Below the pieces are notes generated by a model. It saw only the letters and a list, made by a program, of their open reading frames with translations. It searched no databases and had not been told where the DNA came from. The translations under genes were made by a program, and so were the position numbers. From NCBI GenBank assembly GCA_045106195.1, contig JBGCEH010000019.1, positions 195,946-259,945 of the forward strand: a DNA stretch of 64,000 nucleotides. The letters are read 5' to 3'. Below, one piece after another: positions 45,598-54,627 of this stretch (position 1 is its first letter; each line of letters begins with the position of its first letter). The stretch is from Granulosicoccus sp045106195 (GTDB taxonomy: Bacteria; Pseudomonadota; Gammaproteobacteria; Granulosicoccales; Granulosicoccaceae).

Positions 45598-47058
45598 CTA
45601 TCCGTGTTTTGCCGCGATAGTCTTGAGGGTTGAGAAACCGTACAAGGCTTCGAATCCCTTTTCCCGACCATGCCCTGACATACCTGTGCCACCGAAGGGT
45701 AGCTCTACCCCACCACCGGCGCCGTAGTTGTTGAGAAACACCTGTCCTGCACGAAGCCTGCGAGCCAGCCTCATCTGACGTGCCCCACTTTCAGTCCACA
45801 CCGAGGCTACCAGACCAAAGTCGGTACCATTGGCTATTGCGATGGCATGATCTTCATCGTCGAAAGGAATAACGACCTGAACAGGGCCGAATATCTCTTG
45901 CTGGGCAAGTACATGTTCGGGTGGAACATTGTTGAACAAGGTGGGCGACAGATAGAAACCGTTGGCGGGTGCATTGTCGACAACGACGCCCTGTGCTGCC
46001 ATATCAAGATCGTCTCCTTGCTGTAGATAGCGACTCACAATATCTCTCTGTCGGGAGGATATCAATGGTCCGACATTCAGATCATCAAGGGCCGCTCCAA
46101 CTTTTAGCGTCCGGTAACTGGCTGCCATCTTGTCAAGCACTTCCTGGTGTACACTTTTATGCACCAGGATTCTTGAAGATGCCGAGCATGTTTGTCCGGC
46201 GTTCTGGATGCCGGCATTCACCAGAAAAGGCATGGCTGTATCAATGTCTGCATCCGGGAATATAAGTTGCGGGGACTTGCCGCCGAGCTCAAGGGTGACT
46301 GGCACAATGTGTTTGGCGGCACTTTGCTGGATGATCCTGCCGACACCGACCGAACCTGTAAATGAAATATGATGAACCGATGGATGTTCCGCTAGCGCGA
46401 CACCTGCCTCTTCGCCTAATCCTGGAATGACATTAAGTGCGCCATCGGGAAGTCCTGCTTCGCGAGCAATATCTGCGAATGCCAGGGCCGTCAGGCAGGC
46501 TTCTTCTGCGGGTTTTAGTATGGCTGCGTTTCCCATCGCAAGTGCTGCACCTACTGAGCGGCCGATAATCTGCATGGGATAATTCCAGGGAATGATATGC
46601 CCTGTGACCCCATGTGGCTCACGAAGTGTGTACACGGTATAGCCGTCAAGGTAAGGGATGGTGTGGCCATGAACCTTGTCAGCGGCACCGGCGTAGAATT
46701 CCATATACCTTGCAAGAGCGGTGGCATCGGCTCTGGCCTGGGTAAGTGGTTTGCCCACATCAATGGATTCCAGTCGGGCCAGTTGATCAGTTTTAGCGAG
46801 CACAAGCTCGCCGATGCGTTTAAGAATTCGACCTCTCTCTGCTGCAGTGAGCTTGCCCCATGATCCATCAAGGGCTTCCTGTGCCTGCACGACTGCAAGG
46901 TCGATGTCGGCTTTTGTACCGCTGGCAATTTCGCAAATAAGGCTACCATCGGACGGATTTACCAGATCGATGGACTTGCCGAGAACAGGAGCTACCCAGA
47001 CGTTGCCGATGAAGCAAAGTGAAGGGTCGAACCAGATAGCATCGGAAACCTCGTTCAT
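45598..47058 (-). CDS. Aldehyde dehydrogenase (NAD(P)-dependent)
   Basis: 486 aa from the ATG at 47058 (MNEVSDAIWFDPS); the frame opens at 47244 within the upstream regulator gene. Catalytic Cys in NAGQTCSASSRI, Glu in VTLELGGKSPQ, cofactor FTGSVGVG. Resembles betaine-aldehyde/gamma-aminobutyraldehyde-type dehydrogenases. Starts 5 bp after the regulator gene stop, so it is in one operon with it and with the SDR gene. Confidence 0.92.
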   Translation of the reverse strand: MNEVSDAIWFDPSLCFIGNVWVAPVLGKSIDLVNPSDGSLICEIASGTKADIDLAVVQAQEALDGSWGKLTAAERGRILKRIGELVLAKTDQLARLESIDVGKPLTQARADATALARYMEFYAGAADKVHGHTIPYLDGYTVYTLREPHGVTGHIIPWNYPMQIIGRSVGAALAMGNAAILKPAEEACLTALAFADIAREAGLPDGALNVIPGLGEEAGVALAEHPSVHHISFTGSVGVGRIIQQSAAKHIVPVTLELGGKSPQLIFPDADIDTAMPFLVNAGIQNAGQTCSASSRILVHKSVHQEVLDKMAASYRTLKVGAALDDLNVGPLISSRQRDIVSRYLQQGDDLDMAAQGVVVDNAPANGFYLSPTLFNNVPPEHVLAQQEIFGPVQVVIPFDDEDHAIAIANGTDFGLVASVWTESGARQMRLARRLRAGQVFLNNYGAGGGVELPFGGTGMSGHGREKGFEALYGFSTLKTIAAKHG

Positions 47059-47063
47059 CCGAT

Positions 47064-48164
47064 TCAATCCTGTGAGAGGTTGATCAAGCCACGATGTATC
47101 GCGATAGCCACAGCATTTGCCCGATTGCTCGCCTTCAGCTTGGCACCGGCATTGCGCAAGTGAAATGTGGCAGTGCTCTCTGAAAAACCAAGAATGACGG
47201 AAATCTCCCAGGAAGTCTTGCCGCGTGCGGTCCACGTCAGGCATTCTGTTTCACGTTGAGTCAGCGAGACAGCATCGGCACTGTGTCCAGCGGTCGGACA
47301 GACGGATTCACGTTCGGCAAGTACCGGCAAGTAGGTTGTGCCTACCGTGCGTTTTTCGGGATGAGTGTTCATGATTAGGTCGCACACAACCTTTGCTGCG
47401 TGCTCGCCCAGTTGACGAAGCGGCTGTTGAACCGTTGTCAGCTTCGGGGTTAAATACTCACACATAGGTACGCCGTCAAAGCCGATGATGGATAGGTCGG
47501 CAGGCACTTGCAGTCCAAGACGCTTGCAGGCGTTCAGTGCGCCGCATGCCATTTCATCATTGTGAAAGAACACAGCTGTGATCTCGGGATGTTCCGCATA
47601 CAGTTGTTCCATTGCCGATTCACCGCTGTCTTGAAGAAAATCGCCAAATAGCTCAACACTTAGGTCGATGTAGTGATCCTGTAGCTCGCGTTTGAAGCCC
47701 AGTGCGCGATCATTAGCCTCGAAATAATTCGGCGGGCCACTGACCATGGCTATTTTCCGGTGGCCCTGTGCAACGAGAAAGCGCGCAGCTATTTCCCCAC
47801 CGAGTATGTTGTCGACAGCGACGCAGCGCTCAGGAAACGAAGACAGGTGATGATTCACTAGTACCACGTTAGGGTGCTTTTGCATCACCAGATTAAGCTC
47901 ATCCTCTTTCATGGTGTCTGCATGAATGATAAGTCCGTTGCAATCGCTGACTTCAAGGGCTGCACAAGCATCCAGTTTGCCGCGATGGGACTGCAGGTTT
48001 GACTGCACCAGAACATTGAAGTTACGGCACAAGAGGTAATTGGAGGCGGCCTCCATCAACACGCTGTAATACGCAGAAGCAAAACTGCTGGTGACAATGC
48101 CTACACTTCCCAGGGAGAGTGTGGTTGAATGCTGATGAAATGGGGAGGTTTTGTCGATCGGCAT
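47064..48164 (-). CDS. LacI-type sensor fused to C-terminal LuxR-type HTH
   Basis: 366-aa regulator with a rare domain order. Residues ~15-290 are a LacI-family sugar-binding core (GSVGIVTSSFASAYYSVLM, FFHNDEMACGALNACKRLG, SIIGFDGVPMCEYLTP, LTTVQQPLRQLG). The usual N-terminal LacI headpiece is absent; instead residues 301-360 form a LuxR/GerE HTH (LTQRETECLTWTARGKTSW, then SESTATFHLRNAGAKL). Heads the ALDH-SDR operon and probably controls it. Confidence 0.88.
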   Translation of the reverse strand: MPIDKTSPFHQHSTTLSLGSVGIVTSSFASAYYSVLMEAASNYLLCRNFNVLVQSNLQSHRGKLDACAALEVSDCNGLIIHADTMKEDELNLVMQKHPNVVLVNHHLSSFPERCVAVDNILGGEIAARFLVAQGHRKIAMVSGPPNYFEANDRALGFKRELQDHYIDLSVELFGDFLQDSGESAMEQLYAEHPEITAVFFHNDEMACGALNACKRLGLQVPADLSIIGFDGVPMCEYLTPKLTTVQQPLRQLGEHAAKVVCDLIMNTHPEKRTVGTTYLPVLAERESVCPTAGHSADAVSLTQRETECLTWTARGKTSWEISVILGFSESTATFHLRNAGAKLKASNRANAVAIAIHRGLINLSQD

Positions 48165-48603
48165 TAGCAGCCCCTTATCACACGTAGTGATCGGCTGGAT
48201 TGTTTATTGGGTCGACACATCAACCGGTGCTTGGCCATAAAGAACATTACCTGATAGCAAGTCATTCTAGAGTGTAACGCTTGGGTATGCACTAGGATTT
48301 CCTACTACCCGGATTCACTGTGAGAGCATTCCGCGCAGTATAAACCCCTACTGCGCACTTTTTGCGATCAGTCGACAAAACTTTGAGCGATCCACCGCGT
48401 CTATCTGCGGGTTTTGACATGCGATTTCTCATCGCTGAGGCCTTAGCGCTGAGGCCTTAGCATTGACGCAAATTTTTAGTTTTGTATCTTTTCGCTTAGC
48501 GCTGGTTACCGCAGGAGGCCTCTCAGTCAAAGCGTAGGCTGATTTTGGAATGGTGTGCGGAAGGATTGTCAGTGCGCGACCCGCGGAGCCTGTCAAGGGC
48601 GCT
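48165..48603. promoter_or_regulatory. Intergenic region with tandem 14-bp palindromes
   Basis: A 439-bp gap upstream of the LacI/LuxR regulator. It holds two exact tandem copies of GCTGAGGCCTTAGC (48434-48447, 48448-48461), each a palindrome with one mismatch. They lie about 270 bp before the regulator start. They could be adjacent sites for one dimeric protein. Nothing else recognised in the gap. Confidence 0.35.
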
Positions 48604-48693
48604 CTAGAAGCCGAAGTGAACGACAGCTGCATATGTGGCGACAACAGCTACGCTGATGAGCAGCAGGCGGGTTGTAAAGCTGTCTTTACGCAT
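48604..48693 (-). CDS. Predicted 29-aa single-helix membrane peptide
   Basis: Translation is MRKDSFTTRLLLISVAVVA followed by TYAAVVHFGF and a stop. Positively charged N-terminus and one hydrophobic segment match small membrane proteins. An AGAAG sequence lies about 10 nt upstream of the start. No homologue recalled; the gene may be spurious. Confidence 0.4.
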   Translation of the reverse strand: MRKDSFTTRLLLISVAVVATYAAVVHFGF

Positions 48694-48948
48694 GGTAGTT
48701 GGCTTCTGCTTTTGTAGGATAACGGGGCCGGCGTGAGGCGGCTGCTTGAGATGCTTGTTCAGATTCTGAGGACAGTGTAGGTGAGTGTTACACAGATGCG
48801 CCGTTCTGTTTGTGCGCTTATTCCCAATACACGTAAGACAGCTATCATCTGTTTTAACAATTTCGGTACTGGGTATGCCGGAAAGAACAGTGCGGATACG
48901 ATCAGAAATGGCCTGGATGAACGGTGTACCGGTGCGCCATTCCTCTTT

Positions 48949-49407
48949 TCATGGCATTCCGGGCACGATGGCGCTCGTACGAGACTTGTACTGTTGGTAG
49001 TCCGAAAACCGTTCACAGAGTAGTTTCTCCTCTCTGCGAATCTTTAATAACAGCACGATAATCAACGCGACAAGCAACCCCCATTTTGATGCACTCTGGT
49101 GGGCAACACAGGCGCCGAAGGCAGCGAGCAGCACTGCACTGTACATCGGGTGTCTCAAGTGACGATAGGGGCCACGGGTGATCAGTGCAGAATTCGTAGA
49201 AGGCTCCGGCATAATCGAGAAATTACTTAATCGCATTATTGCAAGAGCCCACCCTGCCAGCCCCAGTGCGATCAGCATCATGAGTGCGCAAACGACACTT
49301 CCTATCAAGTTGCCTGACCACAAGCCCCGCAGTGGAGATAAAATCAAGATGATCAATGTCATTTGCCCCAGGACGAGGGCTCGAGAATACCAGCGGCTAC
49401 TTTTCAT
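48949..49407 (-). CDS. Membrane methyltransferase, ICMT/PEMT-like
   Basis: 152 aa from the ATG at 49407 (the frame opens at 49488). Four hydrophobic segments and the conserved GPYRHLRHPMYSAVLL motif of isoprenylcysteine-carboxymethyltransferase/phospholipid methyltransferase-type enzymes, with a C-terminal LLCERFSDYQQYKSRT segment that supplies the second SAM contact. Substrate unknown. Confidence 0.8.
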   Translation of the reverse strand: MKSSRWYSRALVLGQMTLIILILSPLRGLWSGNLIGSVVCALMMLIALGLAGWALAIMRLSNFSIMPEPSTNSALITRGPYRHLRHPMYSAVLLAAFGACVAHQSASKWGLLVALIIVLLLKIRREEKLLCERFSDYQQYKSRTSAIVPGMP

Positions 49408-49516
49408 GATATGACGATTTGGTACGATTTCCCGCAGTAGGGGGTAGGGAGAAAATCCAATTGACGTTAACGGTCTTATCGGATGCATACGAACCCATCA
49501 TGAACAGGTTAGGCTT

Positions 49517-50422
49517 GTGAACAACATTCGTGTAAATTCAGGCATTACGGCTAATCCCTGTGCGGACGGTAGCATCGCAGAATTTCCATTTCGGTATCGT
49601 CTGGGCTTGCCTGCCTGGGCCTTCCCCGGTTGGCGAAATACCTATTTTATTGATCAACCGTCCATGCTTGCCAGCTATGCCTCGGTCTTCAATACCGTTG
49701 AGGGTAACACCACTTTTTATCACGTGCCTGATGAACCGACGGTTAGCAGCTGGGCCAGAGCGTTGGATGGTCATGATTTTCTCATCAACTTCAAACTGCC
49801 GCGTTCGGTCACTCATGAGCGACGTCCGAGCATGGACGATTTGCACCTTTTTCTGAACAGAATACAGCCTCTGCGAGACCATACCGGAGCGTTTCTGATT
49901 CAATTTCCCGAGTGGGTGGGTATCGATCAGCTGCGGCGTCTGAAACCCATGTTCGATATCATTCGTGGTCAAGGTGATGCGGTAATAGAAGTTCGTGATC
50001 CTGTACTTTTCAGGCAACCTGAATTGCTAGAGCCCTTGCTTGAGTACTATGGTTTTGGTCGCGTTATTCTCGATTCACGCGCCTTGTATACTGGAGATAT
50101 ACATCATCCCGATGTGCTTGCTGCAGTCCATGAAAAACCGGACGTGCCTGTGCTAAATACTGTTTACAACAAGTTGGCACTAGTACGCCTGATATTGCAC
50201 CCTGATGGCATCAGTAATTTACCGTGGATAAATGAGTGGGCCAAACGCACGGCGAGTTGGATCGAGGCGGGTATGAGGCCTCATATCATGATCCATTGCC
50301 CCAACAATTTATATTGCCCATTGTTTGCCGAGCAGTTTCACCTGGCACTGAGTTCCATGCTGGCTGAGCCCTTGCCTGACTTGCCAGAGTGGCCGGTTCC
50401 TCAACAAGGGCAGCTGTTGTGA
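49517..50422 (+). CDS. DUF72 (YecE-like) protein
   Basis: 301 aa. TIM-barrel DUF72 signatures: LGLPAWAFPGWRNTYF, ASYASVFNTVEGNTTFYHVP, NFKLPRSVTHERR, and the C-terminal IHCPNNLYCPLFAEQFH. Biochemical role of the family is not known. Starts at GTG 49517. Confidence 0.88.
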   Translation: MNNIRVNSGITANPCADGSIAEFPFRYRLGLPAWAFPGWRNTYFIDQPSMLASYASVFNTVEGNTTFYHVPDEPTVSSWARALDGHDFLINFKLPRSVTHERRPSMDDLHLFLNRIQPLRDHTGAFLIQFPEWVGIDQLRRLKPMFDIIRGQGDAVIEVRDPVLFRQPELLEPLLEYYGFGRVILDSRALYTGDIHHPDVLAAVHEKPDVPVLNTVYNKLALVRLILHPDGISNLPWINEWAKRTASWIEAGMRPHIMIHCPNNLYCPLFAEQFHLALSSMLAEPLPDLPEWPVPQQGQLL

Positions 50423-50489
50423 AAAGTGTGCCTGATGACATTAATTGAACCAGCTGCGTTGTACACGTTGTGTCTCAAGACATGTTTTT

Positions 50490-52247
50490 TTACATGGCTT
50501 TCTGAACGAGCGAAATATGAGGATACGGAATATTCCAAGACTGTTCGGTGCAAGCCTGGATACAGGCGCTCTGGGTCATACGTTGGATTCGTTGGTATGA
50601 TTTGGCTGCCTTGCTGTCCATGGCCACGTGTAGCCAATAATCAATGGATGAATCGCCTGCTGCCTTGAGTTCAACACGGATGTCCTTGATAAAGGGCTCA
50701 AGATCGGAATTTGTCAGTGATTCTCTAATCGCATCGCGTAATACCTTCGGCACTGTGCTCATACTGAGATCCTGATATTGATAATCAACACCAAAGGTTG
50801 TGACGACCCCGAAACTCTGTCCACGGGACAGATTTACCATCTCTTTTCTGTAGAACTCAGCGGTTGGAATGCTGACCTGCTGCCCTCCTCGTATTCGTAG
50901 CTCAACCGTGTCAGGGTTCTGTTCCAGTACTTCCAGCAGGGTTCCGTCCTTAAATAGCACGCTATCGCCACGCGACGTAGGAAACCAGGTGTCCTTGCCA
51001 GAAGGGCGTGAGGTTACCCCGTGGAATTGCGCCAATGGAATACGCAGTACACCGTGTAGTTCAGGGTTTCGTAATACCGTATACATGTTGATTGACTCGA
51101 CACGCCAGGGCAATCCGCGAAAGGAGATACGCTCGGCTTCACGCATCGCACCTATGTTGAGCAACAAACGTGCTTCGGCAACATACTGGGGGAGAAGTTG
51201 CCTGATACCCAGCGCAAGTCCAAAAATCAACAGGATAAGAACACCCAGTAACAGCACATCACCACGTTCGTAGAAGACGACGAAAACGGCAATGAGAATA
51301 AGCAGAAAGGTGAGGGCGTGGACGCTGTAGGCCGCCAGTCGGTAGCGGGTGCGTTGCGCTGGAGAATCCGTGCTGGCAATGGTTGATCGATAGCCGCGCA
51401 ACAGGAATCTGACACCGAACCAGACGACGAATACGGCGATAATGGCTAGTGCCAGCGTTAAGCCTCGCCCTTTTATAAAGTTTACCAACGCCGTAAAGAT
51501 GGTTTGTGTGATCGGTTTGTCACCTTGCAGATCCGCTATCTGAAAGCGGGCAATTTCAATCGCACTTTTTGCGTCATCCCGTCTTGCTGCCCATGTTCTC
51601 TCAATGTTTCCAAGGGATCTACCAAGTTCTCCCGCGGGCTTTTGCGCAAGCTCTGGCAGCAGGTTCTGCAATGCTTTGGTAGCAGTCTGGAGTTCTTGCT
51701 CGTGCAGGGCGATTTCGTCATTGAGCGCTTTGAGTTTTCTTGGTTTCTCTGTCAGATCCTTCAGACTATCGATAACAGGTTGCGCGATGAGGGTGATGTC
51801 TTCCTGCCAGTTACCTTCTTTCTTTTCGCTTTCCTGTTCAGTGACGAACAGACTCGTGTCCACCCCCCCAATGGCAATGTTTTCCAGCGTTGAGCGAAGC
51901 TGTTCGATATCGGTTGATAGATTGTCCGCCTGCTTGCGAAGGTCTGCTTTGTCTTGTTCGTTAGCGCGCTCTATGCGCTCTCCGAGTGAGCTGCGTTCGG
52001 CGATTTTCTGAGACAGCACGTCCTGTATGTACTGGAGCCGCATCAGAGTTTCGGAAGGAGGTACCGGTGGCTGCCCGGCTGGATTGTCTCCGGATGTTGC
52101 CGGCTGATTCTGCGCAAATACTGTTGCGCTCGTAACAAGGCACGCGCTGATGACCAGCGTATGTAGCACGCGCTTTAATACGCAATGGTTTGTGTAGAGT
52201 GTTACTGCATGGCTTTCTGTCACACTCGGGACAACCTGCTGGCTCAT
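50490..52247 (-). CDS. MscS-like multi-helix membrane protein with coiled coil
   Basis: 585 aa. An N-terminal signal or helix (~28-45, VISACLVTSATVFA), a periplasmic coiled-coil region (~65-235), then four or so helices (~250-350) and a soluble C-terminal part (~360-585). The order resembles mechanosensitive channels of the MscS/MscK group, but the pore-helix motif is not clear (GLALGIRQLLPQYVAEARLLL), so channel activity is uncertain. Its start overlaps the stop of the EndoU-like gene (ATGA). Confidence 0.65.
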   Translation of the reverse strand: MSQQVVPSVTESHAVTLYTNHCVLKRVLHTLVISACLVTSATVFAQNQPATSGDNPAGQPPVPPSETLMRLQYIQDVLSQKIAERSSLGERIERANEQDKADLRKQADNLSTDIEQLRSTLENIAIGGVDTSLFVTEQESEKKEGNWQEDITLIAQPVIDSLKDLTEKPRKLKALNDEIALHEQELQTATKALQNLLPELAQKPAGELGRSLGNIERTWAARRDDAKSAIEIARFQIADLQGDKPITQTIFTALVNFIKGRGLTLALAIIAVFVVWFGVRFLLRGYRSTIASTDSPAQRTRYRLAAYSVHALTFLLILIAVFVVFYERGDVLLLGVLILLIFGLALGIRQLLPQYVAEARLLLNIGAMREAERISFRGLPWRVESINMYTVLRNPELHGVLRIPLAQFHGVTSRPSGKDTWFPTSRGDSVLFKDGTLLEVLEQNPDTVELRIRGGQQVSIPTAEFYRKEMVNLSRGQSFGVVTTFGVDYQYQDLSMSTVPKVLRDAIRESLTNSDLEPFIKDIRVELKAAGDSSIDYWLHVAMDSKAAKSYQRIQRMTQSACIQACTEQSWNIPYPHISLVQKAM

Positions 52248-52831
52248 TGACCTCTGACAAAGACAGGAAATGCAGTATTAATGCCTCCGCGTCCAGAGGT
52301 ATACCCTTGGATAGTGAATCCAAGGCCCGAAGGCCCCTCAAAGGGTTGTGCATTTTTATCTGAGCTTTTCTGGTAGGCGTTCAGTACAGCATCGACCACC
52401 TCGTCACGCGATAGTGAATCAGGAAAGAAACTGGAAAACTTGCTTTTCCATTGGTTACCATCACGAATTTCAATCGTGGCGGTATAGACGCCCGAGCGAT
52501 TGGGCTTGTCTCGTATGGAGACCACGCGTGCGTTGGCAGGATCATTGCCACCGGGACGGGAGTGGAATCCGACAGGTTTGCCGCTTCGATTAATCTCGCC
52601 TTCGAAGACATGCCAAAGGTTGATATTCGGGTTGGTGTCGGACCATTGTGAATAGCCAGGTTCGGAATGTGAGCCGGAATTTCCCGAACTGCTGTTATTA
52701 CCTGAGCTGGAAATCGAACTGCCAGCACCTTGTGACAGGCCTTTCAGATCGATGCCAAACTGGTCCAGATTGACGCCCAGTGCCACCAGCACCAGAGCCA
52801 CGATAGGGATATAGCGTTTGTATTTGTTCAA
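52244..52831 (-). CDS. Predicted exported EndoU-type nuclease
   Basis: 195 aa. Residues 7-20 form a hydrophobic export or anchor signal; 35-60 is a Ser/Gly/Asn linker; 65-195 resembles the bacterial EndoU nuclease domain: LWHVFEGEINRSGKPVGFH with H74 and H90, GVYTATIEI, and K129/K131 before SSFFPDSLS. These would be the His-His-Lys catalytic set. EndoU domains cleave RNA and are common as toxins. The neighbour downstream is a membrane protein sharing 4 bp with this gene. Confidence 0.65.
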   Translation of the reverse strand: MNKYKRYIPIVALVLVALGVNLDQFGIDLKGLSQGAGSSISSSGNNSSSGNSGSHSEPGYSQWSDTNPNINLWHVFEGEINRSGKPVGFHSRPGGNDPANARVVSIRDKPNRSGVYTATIEIRDGNQWKSKFSSFFPDSLSRDEVVDAVLNAYQKSSDKNAQPFEGPSGLGFTIQGYTSGRGGINTAFPVFVRGQ

Positions 52832-53155
52832 GAGTCTGATTTCCTGTCAACAGCGAGGTTTGCTGCGGAATGGTAACAATTCTATCGTCGCTCCAGAGGA
52901 TCGTCTGGGTGAGGCTGGTGGTCGCCAAGTTATTGTCGGTATTGGCGTGCTGCATCTTGCCTTTTTGAAAAATGGAATGGGTTATTGGAAAATTCACACG
53001 ATTCACACTAATAGGCTTTCTGCGAGTACGATGGAAGATGATCTAGAGCGCAACGATTCACCTGTTGCATGCAATACTGTGTGAAAGGCGGCTCGTGACA
53101 TCCTGACAGGTGTTCATCGCTCACCTGTACAGACTCTTTGCCCCTTTCCAAAAAC
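52832..53155. other. Divergent intergenic region
   Basis: 324 bp between the EndoU-like and symporter genes, which point away from each other; promoters for both should lie here. I saw no dyad or RNA structure worth naming. Confidence 0.4.
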
Positions 53156-54565
53156 ATGACTGACATGTCTTCCGGCGTATCTTCAGGCAGCACCAGGCCA
53201 GTATCGGTGACGAACAATACTGCAAGTTCAACGGCACGCGTGTCCAAGTCTATACTCGCCGCTTACGGCTCATTAGCCTTCCCGTTGGCTGCAGCGTTTA
53301 TTGCCTTGCAGGTTATCGTTCCGACGTTTTACGCCGAAAATACAACGCTTAGCCTGACGGCTATCGGCGGCATTCTTTTGCTGGCGCGCCTGTGCGATAC
53401 GGTCACGGACCCACTGGTGGGCTATTGGTCAGATCAGAGTACCGTCAGATTCGGGCGCCGAAAGCTGTTTGTGGTAATTGCCGCCCCTCTGATTGGCCTA
53501 TCGGTCTGGTTTTTATTCAATCCTGCCAGCGGTGTAGGGGGTGGTTACTTGTTGTTCTGGACCATTGCCATCTATGTTGCCGGGACACTGTCTATTGTCC
53601 CAGCCAGTGCATGGGCCGCTGAATTATCAGCCGATTACAACCAGCGCAGTCTTATAACCGGCATTCGGGTAGCGTTCGGACTTGCCGGGACTCTGGCAGC
53701 ATTGATCGTACCGGCACTTCTGGCAACAGATGCATCCGATAATCTGGGAAGTACTCTGAAAGCCATCACCCTGCTTGTTCTCGTGACGCTGGTAATCACC
53801 ACTGTCTGGGCTGCGATCAGTGTTCCTGACACGGCTAAAACCACGCTGCCTCAGAACTCGATCAATGCCGCCTGGGTGTTGATGAAGACCAGAAACCCTT
53901 TCCGGCAACTGCTGGTAAGTTTTCTGCTCAATGCGGTGGCCAATGCGATACCAGCGACGTTGTTCCTGCTGTTTGTAACGCATGTTCTGGATGATGCTTC
54001 TCTGGCTGGTGTCTTTTTGTTTCTCTATTTCATCTGCGCTGCTGCTGCTGTCCCTTTCTGGGTTGCAGTATCCCGACGCTTTGGAAAGCATCGGACGTGG
54101 TCGGTAGCGATGGTCATGGCTTGTCTGTTTTTTTTATGGACACCTTTTCTGGATGCCGACACGGTGTTCTGGTTTTATATTATTGTTGTGGCAACAGGCT
54201 TTGCTACGGGTGCCGACCTGGCGCTACCAAGTGCGATCAATGCGGATGTTATCGAATGGGATGCGCTTGAAACGGGTTACACAAGGCCCGGATTATTCTT
54301 CGCGCTATGGGGTACGGCCTCTAAACTCTCTTATGCGCTTGCGGTCGGTATTGCATTTCCCTTGCTGGACCTTACAGGTTTCTCGGCTAACGGCGAGAAC
54401 AGCAGCATGTCGCTGATGTGGTTGGCCATACTTTACGGAGCACCCTGCATCTTGTTCAAACTTGCAGCAATCTGGACGATGCGTGGTTATCCGATTACTG
54501 AAGTAGTGCATGCGGATATTCGCAGGCAATTGGATGCGCGAGATATATCTGTGGATGTGCCTTGA
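53156..54565 (+). CDS. GPH/MFS-type symporter
   Basis: 469 aa from ATG 53156 (a TTG at 53138 is also in frame). About twelve helices. LLARLCDTVTDPLVGYWSD followed by RFGRRKLFVVIAAPL is the hallmark of glycoside-pentoside-hexuronide:cation symporters, though related branches carry other solutes. Single gene; substrate unknown. Confidence 0.88.
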   Translation: MTDMSSGVSSGSTRPVSVTNNTASSTARVSKSILAAYGSLAFPLAAAFIALQVIVPTFYAENTTLSLTAIGGILLLARLCDTVTDPLVGYWSDQSTVRFGRRKLFVVIAAPLIGLSVWFLFNPASGVGGGYLLFWTIAIYVAGTLSIVPASAWAAELSADYNQRSLITGIRVAFGLAGTLAALIVPALLATDASDNLGSTLKAITLLVLVTLVITTVWAAISVPDTAKTTLPQNSINAAWVLMKTRNPFRQLLVSFLLNAVANAIPATLFLLFVTHVLDDASLAGVFLFLYFICAAAAVPFWVAVSRRFGKHRTWSVAMVMACLFFLWTPFLDADTVFWFYIIVVATGFATGADLALPSAINADVIEWDALETGYTRPGLFFALWGTASKLSYALAVGIAFPLLDLTGFSANGENSSMSLMWLAILYGAPCILFKLAAIWTMRGYPITEVVHADIRRQLDARDISVDVP

Positions 54566-54627
54566 GCGAATACTTTATCTAAAGCTTAAGTGTTTGCTCT
54601 GCATGTTGGTCTATCAGCCTGCTGTAA

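Noticed and set aside
47059..47244. N-terminal extension of the aldehyde dehydrogenase
   Set aside because: The extra 62 residues lie in another frame of the regulator gene and do not resemble the ALDH family.
48781..49023. Plus-strand frames opposite the methyltransferase
   Set aside because: They overlap the methyltransferase C-terminus in antisense and lack protein-like composition.
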